From positions 1 to 11,452 of the forward strand of contig JAEWSK010000164.1 in the NCBI GenBank assembly GCA_023398345.1: a stretch of 11,452 nucleotides of DNA. The letters run 5' to 3'. Each line of letters starts with the position of its first letter. Within the stretch, counting starts at the first letter, position 1. A program made the position numbers and the translations under genes. Source of the DNA: Armatimonadota bacterium. GTDB taxonomy: Bacteria; Armatimonadota; UBA5829. Below the pieces are notes generated by a model. The model did not search any database, was not told where the DNA came from, and saw nothing but the letters and a program-made list of their open reading frames with translations. Of this stretch, positions 1-4,911 are shown one piece after another.

Positions 1-107
1 CTGCTGGATACCCCAAAAGCAGCGTCTAATGCTTCTCAGTGTCAACCCACGGTGACATGTTCTGTGGCATATGCGCCAGCCATTGCAGCCAGGCATTTGT
101 CGATCCG

Positions 108-136
108 TTGACAATTACATTGCCGAACAGTATACT
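108..136 (+). promoter_or_regulatory. SigA/sigma70 promoter of the ROK regulator gene
   Basis: TTGACA (108-113) is followed by exactly 17 bases and then TATACT (131-136), so the -35 is perfect and the -10 matches five of six consensus bases. Transcription should start near 142-144, giving a leader of about 50 bases before the ROK start codon. Further upstream, 65-78 is an imperfect dyad (TGGC, 6 bases, GCCA) that could be a second protein site, but that is weak. Confidence 0.85.
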
Positions 137-140
137 TTTG

Positions 141-160
141 ATAGCCCACGAACGGGCTAT
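141..160. promoter_or_regulatory. Inverted repeat at the ROK transcription start, probable operator or leader hairpin
   Basis: ATAGCCC (141-147) and GGGCTAT (154-160) form a perfect 7-bp inverted repeat around a 6-base spacer. It begins four bases after the -10 box, so it covers the predicted start point. A repressor bound here would block the promoter, and ROK repressors often control their own genes, so autoregulation is a natural inference. In RNA it would also fold as a hairpin at the extreme 5' end, which could protect the transcript. Confidence 0.5.
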
Positions 161-195
161 TGTGATTCAGTGTAATATAAAAACGGAGACCCTGA

Positions 196-1428
196 ATGCC
201 AAGCACCAACGACCAACTTCAGTTATTGAGACAGAATAGTAGAGCTAAGATCACCCTTGCTCTACGCAGATGTGGGCCAATGTCTCGAAGCGAACTCGCT
301 GAGATCTCAGGACTGAGTGTTCCGTGCGTAGGCAAAGTGGTCAATGAGTTGCTTCAGGATCAGGAGCTAATAGAAACAGGCAATTCAGTCGGCAGGAGAG
401 GGCGACCCGGTTCATTCTACGATATCAATCCTTCAGGCCCTATGGTGGCCGGTGTGCTGTTAAGCGCAGGGTCTGTGCAAGTTGTAGTCGCGAAGAGCAA
501 TGCAGAGATTGTCTCCCGTGAAACAATTCCATATATGGCCAATGACGGCACTTACAATCATATGATTGAAGCCATAGCCAATGCGATTCAAAGACGGGTT
601 AAAGATGTCGGTGGAAAAACACCGAATCTGGCTGGCGTGGGTGTATCGGTTGCCGGAATGGTTGATCCACTGCTCGGCGTTATTTGCGGTTTGACCAATA
701 GACATGGCTGGGAAGACGTTCCCATCGCCCGAATTCTTGGAGACCGACTGGGTGCACCGGTGTTTACTGATAACAACGCTCGGGCGGCTGCGCTTTACGA
801 TCAGTGGTTTGGATCAGGAGTCAGCGAGGGCGGATCTGTATATTTGTACATTGGTGAAGGTGTCGGTGGTGCATACATTGATGATCGAGGATTATTACGA
901 GGCGCTCATGGCAATGCGGGCTTTTTCGGTCATATGACAATCGAACCGGACGGTGCTGAGTGCGTCTGCGGTAGCCGGGGATGTCTAGAGACTCTCGCTT
1001 CAGATGTTGCATTTATCCGTAGTATTTGGCAAGACAGGGTTAAGACTGCCTCAGATCTTTCGTTCAGTGAACGCTCTGAGATGGTCAAAGAGGGCATTGA
1101 GAAAGCCCGCATGGGCGACTTGAGGGCTGCGCGTGCCCTCGTTAAGGTAACCAAGTACATCGGAATAGCAGTTGCCAACATAGTCACGGCGCTGGATCCT
1201 CGTACGATTCACATCTATGGAACGATGACCGATATCGCTCAGAATCACGTGGTGGATCTTATTCGCAAAGAGGCAATGCAGCGCATTTGGCCCGATGCTC
1301 GCGGCGTGGAGATTAAGGCTTTGACAAACTACGAGGATCTATTACTGCATGGAGCTATCGGTCTGGTTCTGTCCCGACCGTACAGAGCACTGCGCGAACA
1401 AGTAAATGAAGTGTCACTGGCACACTAG
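196..1428 (+). CDS. ROK-family transcriptional regulator (NagC/Mlc/XylR type)
   Basis: A 410-residue protein with the standard ROK repressor layout. A winged helix-turn-helix lies at about 18-75 (SRSELAEISGLS followed by a GRRGRPG wing), and a sugar-kinase-like ROK domain runs from about 84 to 395. Visible motifs are the phosphate-binding-like glycine loop YIGEGVGGA (218-226), the D192-N-N segment at the kinase active-site position, and a zinc site formed by H246, C256, C258 and C263 (CVCGSRGCLE). Family members bind a sugar or sugar phosphate and release DNA, controlling carbohydrate genes. The GExGH sugar-contact motif reads GFFGH here: the glutamate is replaced by F243, so ligand binding may be altered. 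The start follows a GGAGA-type ribosome site at 185-189. No sugar gene is adjacent; the only sugar enzyme in view is the GH94 gene 8.6 kb away. Ligand and targets are unknown. Confidence 0.93.
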   Translation: MPSTNDQLQLLRQNSRAKITLALRRCGPMSRSELAEISGLSVPCVGKVVNELLQDQELIETGNSVGRRGRPGSFYDINPSGPMVAGVLLSAGSVQVVVAKSNAEIVSRETIPYMANDGTYNHMIEAIANAIQRRVKDVGGKTPNLAGVGVSVAGMVDPLLGVICGLTNRHGWEDVPIARILGDRLGAPVFTDNNARAAALYDQWFGSGVSEGGSVYLYIGEGVGGAYIDDRGLLRGAHGNAGFFGHMTIEPDGAECVCGSRGCLETLASDVAFIRSIWQDRVKTASDLSFSERSEMVKEGIEKARMGDLRAARALVKVTKYIGIAVANIVTALDPRTIHIYGTMTDIAQNHVVDLIRKEAMQRIWPDARGVEIKALTNYEDLLLHGAIGLVLSRPYRALREQVNEVSLAH

Positions 1429-1637
1429 TATTATACAAATCTCATAGTTTAGCTCGTAATATTGCAAGTTATCGCTCATTACCGGCACGATAACTCAGCC
1501 CCATCAATCGCCAAGCTCTCGCTCAGGTAAACTTGGAGAGAGCATATAGGGCACTCCACAAAAAAACTGAAATCCTACTCAAGATCCAGATCCCCACGAC
1601 CGCACTGTTGTCGATTAAATCTGGTCGCTTTGCGTTC
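1429..1637. other. Gene-free gap rich in inverted repeats
   Basis: This lies between the convergent ends of the ROK gene and the membrane-protein gene. It contains a perfect 8-bp inverted repeat with a 13-base loop (1467-1474 with 1488-1495). It also has two overlapping, mutually exclusive pairings (CCAAG 1511-1515 with CTTGG 1532-1536; GCTCTC 1515-1520 with GAGAGC 1538-1543), plus the nested repeat described separately. No open reading frame here looks coding. No hairpin has a directly following T-run, so a plain intrinsic terminator for the ROK gene is not evident. Confidence 0.5.
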
Positions 1638-1647
1638 TCAGTTTTTT
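1561..1647. repeat. Nested inverted repeats ending in A/T runs, possible terminator for both strands or small mobile relic
   Basis: The outer arms are AAAAAACTGA (1561-1570) and TCAGTTTTTT (1638-1647), a perfect 10-bp inverted repeat. The right arm contains the stop codon of the minus-strand membrane-protein gene. Inside lie CCAGAT (1586-1591) with ATCTGG (1619-1624), and inside that CGAC (1597-1600) with GTCG (1610-1613). The arms are nested in order with nearly equal gaps on both sides (15 and 13 bases, then 5 and 5). It could form one long interrupted stem, working as a transcript end for the flanking genes, or be a decayed small element. No flanking target duplication was noticed. Confidence 0.4.
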
Positions 1648-2330
1648 GACATCAAGATAAAGGGCCGCAATGCAGCATTGCGCAAGTGGATAGGTGAAAA
1701 GAGCTCAATACCTAGTGCAATTATTCCTGCTGCGCCAAGTAGAGCTAACGCCAGTGTGATCCAGAATATTTGTGGGCGAATGCCTTTTGTCCACTCGGTG
1801 CTAGTGTTGATTGCCTCTGCTGCAGTTGCTCCTTCGGCTCCCAGAAAAAAGACAAATGACCACCTGATTGAGATTGCAATAATTGCAATAATTGCAATCA
1901 ATGCAGCCAGACCAGCAATTGCGGCTATGGCAACAAAAATCGGTGAACTTTTGCCAAAAGCAAAATATGCGCCAATAACAAGCAGTCCGGCCGGTATTGC
2001 GCAGATTAATGCGGCGCATATAAAGTAAAGAGATACGAGCCATCCCAGGCCCATCCATCTTGCCCACTGATCTCCTGAGAAACCGCAAAAAAGTGTGGCG
2101 ATCTGGGGGTCAAGCCGCTTTACAATGCCAAGAAATAGTGTTGTAAATCCTCCGATAAGGGGAAACATGCCGAGCAGTATGTAAAGAAAGTTCAAGCCTG
2201 GGATGTAATTAAGCGTAATATGGATGACTTCATACAACACAAATGCCCCTATGGCAATCCCAATGTTGTCCTTGAATGCTGCCCAACCCTCTGAAAAACA
2301 TCTGCCAAAATTGATGTCCTGAGTGTTCAT
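1638..2330 (-). CDS. Multi-pass membrane protein, DUF975/YciC-like (weak assignment)
   Basis: A 230-residue protein dominated by hydrophobic stretches, at about 22-40, 45-67, 95-150 and 185-205, so probably four to six membrane helices. The opening GRCFSEGWAAFKDN, the GMFPLIGGF segment followed by a charged loop and LFCGF, and a later EAINTSTEWTKG stretch are arranged as in poorly characterised DUF975/YciC-like integral membrane proteins. This rests on pattern memory only, and no enzyme motif is visible. GGAG (2337-2340 on this strand) sits six bases before the ATG. A strong promoter with a four-box array lies upstream. One helix contains the run AIIAIIAI, encoded by three 9-bp tandem repeats. 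Function is unknown. Confidence 0.8.
   Translation of the reverse strand: MNTQDINFGRCFSEGWAAFKDNIGIAIGAFVLYEVIHITLNYIPGLNFLYILLGMFPLIGGFTTLFLGIVKRLDPQIATLFCGFSGDQWARWMGLGWLVSLYFICAALICAIPAGLLVIGAYFAFGKSSPIFVAIAAIAGLAALIAIIAIIAISIRWSFVFFLGAEGATAAEAINTSTEWTKGIRPQIFWITLALALLGAAGIIALGIELFSPIHLRNAALRPFILMSKN
1872..1898. repeat. Three tandem 9-bp repeats inside the membrane-protein gene
   Basis: The unit AATTGCAAT occurs at 1881-1889 and 1890-1898, with a one-base variant (GATTGCAAT) at 1872-1880. Each unit contains the palindrome ATTGCAAT. Nine bases equal three codons, so gain or loss of a unit would lengthen or shorten a hydrophobic Ala-Ile-Ile run without shifting the frame. Confidence 0.85.
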
Positions 2331-2355
2331 GTTTGTCTCCTATCCAATCAGTGTA

Positions 2356-2375
2356 AAAGCGTGCCTGCATGCTTT
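2356..2375. promoter_or_regulatory. Dyad at the transcription start of the membrane-protein gene
   Basis: AAAGC-G-TGC-CT-GCA-T-GCTTT is symmetrical except for one central pair, and GTG (2351-2353) can extend it against CAC (2376-2378) after a two-base bulge. The predicted start point of the minus-strand promoter (about 2376) falls at its edge, so it could be an operator or a leader hairpin in the 5' untranslated region. Confidence 0.4.
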
Positions 2376-2382
2376 CACGGGA

Positions 2383-2411
2383 ATAATACGGCAGGTTCGA
2401 TGAGTTGTCAA
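2383..2411 (-). promoter_or_regulatory. SigA/sigma70 promoter of the membrane-protein gene
   Basis: Read on the minus strand, TTGACA (2406-2411) is followed by 17 bases and TATTAT (2383-2388). The -35 is perfect and the -10 has five of six consensus bases. The leader to the ATG at 2330 is about 45 bases. Confidence 0.82.
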
Positions 2412-2414
2412 TAA

Positions 2415-2467
2415 TGCGAGTATGTATTGCGAGCATGTTGCGAACAACTGTAAAATTGGTGCGAACA
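2415..2467 (-). promoter_or_regulatory. Four-copy regulator-binding box array (minus-strand consensus TRYTCGCA)
   Basis: On the plus strand the boxes are TGCGAGTA (2415-2422), TGCGAGCA (2428-2435), TGCGAACA (2439-2446) and TGCGAACA (2460-2467). All point the same way, with start-to-start spacings of 13, 11 and 21 bases, roughly one, one and two helical turns. The nearest box is three bases upstream of the -35 of the membrane-protein promoter. This is the classical position for an activator touching RNA polymerase. The regulator is not identifiable from sequence. Confidence 0.6.
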
Positions 2468-2668
2468 GAGTTGGTTTTTTGAACCGACGATCGGCATGGT
2501 AAGCAGACGCTGTTTTTGATATTTGTGCATTGGGAATACTTAAAGTAGTCGTGTTGACGTCGCGCAAATGTATTGAGGCGTCGATATGCAGAGATAAGCC
2601 CCGATTTGTTTCTGCAGGTTTTGGAGATGGGCACGAAACCCCATTAGTTTTTGAGAGGAGGTCTCCCA

Positions 2669-2905
2669 ATGGATGCCCTCAGAGATCATGTAATTACAGA
2701 GATAGTAAAAGCTCGATTGAGCGAAGACCAAGAGACGTGTGGGCAGACCATTGACGTGTCCGTTGCAGAAGGGGATCTCTTCTTGATAGGTTACTGCGAT
2801 AGCGAAAAACAGAAAATAAGTGCTGTGCGCATTGCAAAGGGAATCTATGGCGTGCGCGCAGTCATCGACCAAATTCGCATAAGGCGGATTTCAACATCAA
2901 TCTGA
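2669..2905 (+). CDS. Small stand-alone BON-domain protein (first copy)
   Basis: A 78-residue protein that is essentially one BON domain. It has an N-terminal helix (DALRDHVITEIVKARL), a beta segment IDVSVAEGDLFLIG with the family glycine, a second helix KISAVRIAKGI, and the closing GVRAVIDQIRI strand. BON domains are thought to bind membranes or phospholipids and usually occur in exported proteins such as OsmY. This one has no signal peptide or membrane helix, so it should be cytosolic unless exported otherwise. The ATG at 2669 follows a perfect AGGAGG (2656-2661) by seven bases, so an upstream in-frame TTG at 2651 is unlikely to be used. Its end overlaps the converging M48 gene by nine bases. 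It closely resembles the BON protein at 9829-10059 in length and pattern. Specific role unknown. Confidence 0.85.
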   Translation: MDALRDHVITEIVKARLSEDQETCGQTIDVSVAEGDLFLIGYCDSEKQKISAVRIAKGIYGVRAVIDQIRIRRISTSI

Positions 2906-4084
2906 TTCTGCATCATACTCCATCTGCACGAGTGGACAGCGGTCACACAACCAGTCAGCCCATATCGCATATTCAATGGCTGTTTTTGCCTTGTTTATAA
3001 GCGTAGCACTATCTTCTCGCATAAGTAGCGCATCTGCGGCATCTATTTTGAGCACTTCCTGGCCTCTTGCCAAAAGAATTTGACTGGTCTTATCTTCCGA
3101 AAGCTCATGGGATTTGATTCCGGAGTCCAAAAGCTTGTTGATAGTGCATGCAAGGGCGTCAGCACGTTCTTTTGAACTTGGCCCGGATCCGATCCCGGCA
3201 GGACAATAGACAACTTTCTTGCCTATCATAACGTCGTAGCGTGTGTCATCTTCAGGCGATGGAACTGTCTTTGCATAGACGATTCCACGGACTTTGCGAA
3301 AATCTATGTCGATGCCTTCATCTTTAATTGCCCGCATAATCGATGCAACACGACGAAACGGGGCAGGGTGGGTCTGATAGATGCCCAGCGAAGCTCCCGG
3401 GTTTGCATCACTCTGCTCCTCCAGCTTTTTCATAAATGTGAGCATGCCTTCGGCTTTATACGGAGATTTTGCCAGATAAGCGACTGCGGTTCTATCGGCA
3501 TCCTTTTCAGCTTCCATTGTGTAGCCGTTCATCTTGCCTGTTTTCATCATCTGTGCGCCATAGAGTAGATTATTGAGGTCATTGCTTCTCATATTGCTGA
3601 GTATGCCCGCAAGCGCAATTAGGGCAACATATTTATCAACAGCATTTTGCTTGCGTATAAGCTGGGTCATGTGATGGTGTGCCGAGTGTGCGATTTCATG
3701 GGCAATCACTCCGGCAATCTCATCATCTGAGCTTGCCATATCGATTAACCCCGAGTTTATGTAGATGATCCCGCCCGGAAGGGAAAACGCATTGACGTCT
3801 TTGTCGTCGATTACCTTAAACACATAGTTGAATTTATATATTTCCGAGTGCCCATAACGGGCTTTGATTTTATTTTCATTTGCTATCTTTGCAAGCGCAT
3901 TGCCGATGCGATTAATTCGATCAGTGATGGCCTTGTCTTCAACTAGCTTGGATTGTTCTTCTACTTGTTTTGAGTATTCGCGCCCCAACTGCTCCTCACG
4001 GGCTTGGTCAGATGCAACCGCGGGTGTGAGGGTCAGTGCAAACAAATAAAACAGAGACAGAAGTCTCAATACAGCGCATTTCAT
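2897..4084 (-). CDS. Secreted M48-family zinc metalloprotease with a C-terminal MscS-associated-like domain
   Basis: A 395-residue exported protease. Residues 1-24 form a signal peptide ending AVA before SDQ. The M48 catalytic core has HEIAH (129-133), with H129 and H133 as zinc ligands and E130 as the base. The third ligand is probably E193 in the ExxxD segment E193-K-D-A-D197, and the family's HP...RR element is at H239-R245. Relatives include BepA and LoiP, which act in envelope protein quality control. From about 283 to 376 a second domain shows VMIGKKVVY, SSKERADALACTINKLL, then GQEVLKIDAADA and a final helix. This resembles a domain I recall from the extracytoplasmic N-terminus of MscS-type channels; the match is from memory. 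The ATG at 4084 follows an AGGGGGA ribosome site. An upstream in-frame ATG at 4192 would bury the signal peptide and is rejected. No confident promoter was found. Confidence 0.92.
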   Translation of the reverse strand: MKCAVLRLLSLFYLFALTLTPAVASDQAREEQLGREYSKQVEEQSKLVEDKAITDRINRIGNALAKIANENKIKARYGHSEIYKFNYVFKVIDDKDVNAFSLPGGIIYINSGLIDMASSDDEIAGVIAHEIAHSAHHHMTQLIRKQNAVDKYVALIALAGILSNMRSNDLNNLLYGAQMMKTGKMNGYTMEAEKDADRTAVAYLAKSPYKAEGMLTFMKKLEEQSDANPGASLGIYQTHPAPFRRVASIMRAIKDEGIDIDFRKVRGIVYAKTVPSPEDDTRYDVMIGKKVVYCPAGIGSGPSSKERADALACTINKLLDSGIKSHELSEDKTSQILLARGQEVLKIDAADALLMREDSATLINKAKTAIEYAIWADWLCDRCPLVQMEYDAESD

Positions 4085-4247
4085 TGCGATTCCCCCTGGA
4101 CGCGCATCGTTGAACGGAATACTTGTCGGATACCCCCGGGTTGCTTCGACAAAACTTACATGCTGCCGACGCCTACAGTCACCGGCATGCAATGCACATA
4201 ATCATAAATGGATGTGGTAATTTCTATTGCATCCGGAGGATCATAGT

Positions 4248-4649
4248 TTGACTATCATGAATCAACTCACCACAAATTGCGTGGTTAAAGATAGCCCGGA
4301 AAATATTTCGCAAGACGAAAAAAAGAGCGCTGACCCGACCAAGTGTGAAGTAATTGAACCAATGCGCCGACTAATGGCACTTGGCCTGACAGAAGTTGAG
4401 ATCGAGGGTCATGGGCTGGACTTGCAAACCCTGCAGGCGATTTGCGAGTATGCGCGTCTTGATGAATGCGAATGCCGGTCGTCAGCCGATGCCATTGAGA
4501 CTACTTTATGTAAGCTTGAAAAGGAGATGCAAGCTTGCGAAATGGAAAGCGAGATGCTTTGCATGCGCAAGCGTGCACTAAAAAGAAGAGCCAAGCTTCT
4601 TGCGAAACTTGCGCATTTGCTTGAGCGGCGAGAAAAAAGTCCACTTTAA
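4248..4649 (+). CDS. Cysteine-rich, probably coiled-coil protein of unknown function
   Basis: A 133-residue soluble protein not recognised as any family. Residues 1-32 are polar and probably disordered. Residues 34-75 contain MRRLMALGLTEVEIEGHGLD and a helix. Residues 78-130 look like one long charged helix, acidic in its first half and strongly basic at the end (MRKRALKRRAKLLAKL). Eight cysteines (11, 33, 66, 74, 76, 88, 97, 105) are unusual for a cytosolic protein; six lie within 66-105, suggesting metal binding or redox disulfides. No signal peptide or membrane helix is seen. The start is taken as TTG 4248, seven bases after GGAGGA (4235-4240); the ATG at 4257 is 16 bases away and the TTG at 4227 lies before the ribosome site. 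The gene ends just before the bidirectional terminator shared with tRNA-Gln. Coding is supported by the ribosome site and terminator. Confidence 0.75.
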   Translation: MTIMNQLTTNCVVKDSPENISQDEKKSADPTKCEVIEPMRRLMALGLTEVEIEGHGLDLQTLQAICEYARLDECECRSSADAIETTLCKLEKEMQACEMESEMLCMRKRALKRRAKLLAKLAHLLERREKSPL

Positions 4650-4660
4650 TTGCAGGCGAT

Positions 4661-4710
4661 AAAAAAAGCAAAACGCATCGCCACTTTGAATGTGACGGTG
4701 CGTTTTTTTT
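4661..4710. terminator. Bidirectional intrinsic terminator between the cysteine-rich protein gene and tRNA-Gln
   Basis: Arms 4670-4684 and 4692-4706 pair over 15 positions, with one wobble and one mismatch on either strand, around a 7-base loop. The plus strand ends in eight Ts (4703-4710). The minus strand ends in the complement of the A-run 4661-4667, interrupted from the stem by GC. It serves the convergent protein and tRNA genes. The last T at 4710 is also the complement of the final A of the tRNA CCA end. Confidence 0.88.
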
Positions 4711-4783
4711 GGTTCCGGGGTCTGGACTCGAACCAGAATCGACGGCTCCAAAAACCGTTGTCCTGCCATTGGACGACCCCGGA
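4710..4783 (-). tRNA. tRNA-Gln, anticodon UUG, with encoded CCA end
   Basis: The minus strand folds into a full cloverleaf. The acceptor stem TCCGGGG pairs with CCCCGGA, and the D stem GTCC pairs with GGAC around AATGGCA. The anticodon stem ACGGT pairs with GCCGT (one wobble) around loop TTTTGGA, and the T stem TCTGG pairs with CCAGA around TTCGAGT. Positions 34-36 of the loop are TTG, reading CAA and by wobble CAG. The discriminator is A (4713), and CCA is encoded at 4710-4712. The body without CCA is 71 bases. Confidence 0.96.
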
Positions 4784-4793
4784 ATACCCCTCT

Positions 4794-4823
4794 ATTATAG
4801 GTCGTTCCCTTACATTGATGCAA
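4794..4823 (-). promoter_or_regulatory. Promoter of tRNA-Gln
   Basis: On the minus strand a perfect TATAAT (4794-4799) lies ten bases before the mature tRNA 5' end, so the primary leader would be only a few bases. A weak -35, TTGCAT (4818-4823), is 18 bases upstream. The -35 sits in the loop of a 6-bp dyad (ACATTG 4812-4817 with CAATGT 4827-4832), in the gap shared with the divergent transporter operon. Confidence 0.65.
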
Positions 4824-4911
4824 CTCCAATGTTACTAAAACTCGTATTGAATATAGAAATGATCGTAGGTCTCTGAATTTCTTGGCAGTATTAAGTGGAG
4901 GAACGGTCTCT

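Larger units (their letters stand above)
2331..2668. other. Divergent intergenic region between membrane-protein and BON genes
   Basis: The left half holds the minus-strand promoter, its start-site dyad and the four-box array. In the right half (about 2468-2655) I found no convincing promoter for the BON gene. TTGACG (2554-2559) and TTGATA (2516-2521) occur but neither has a suitable -10 at 16-18 bases. GGTTT (2619-2623) and AAACC (2636-2640) could form a weak leader hairpin before the BON ribosome site. No open reading frame here looks coding. Confidence 0.6.

Noticed and set aside
40..57. TGTCAACC-CAC-GGTGACA dyad upstream of the ROK promoter as an operator
   Set aside because: It has a bulge, lies about 50 bases from the -35 and may belong to the end of an upstream unit outside the window; too little support.
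1467..1495. Perfect 8-bp hairpin as intrinsic terminator of the ROK gene
   Set aside because: It is not followed by a T-run and is only moderately GC-rich; kept only as an inverted repeat.
1630..2028. Plus-strand open frame opposite the membrane-protein gene
   Set aside because: It is the antisense of a gene with a clear promoter, ribosome site and membrane helices, and has no ribosome site of its own.
2554..2582. TTGACG as -35 of a BON gene promoter
   Set aside because: No recognisable -10 hexamer occurs 16-18 bases downstream.
4085..4192. N-terminal extension of the M48 protease from the ATG at 4192
   Set aside because: It would put 36 polar residues before an otherwise classical signal peptide and skip the good ribosome site before 4084.
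4742..4758. Reading the tRNA anticodon as TGG (proline)
   Set aside because: A 5+7+5 anticodon arm is only possible with loop TTTTGGA, which puts TTG at positions 34-36 after the invariant T33; shifting the frame breaks the stem.
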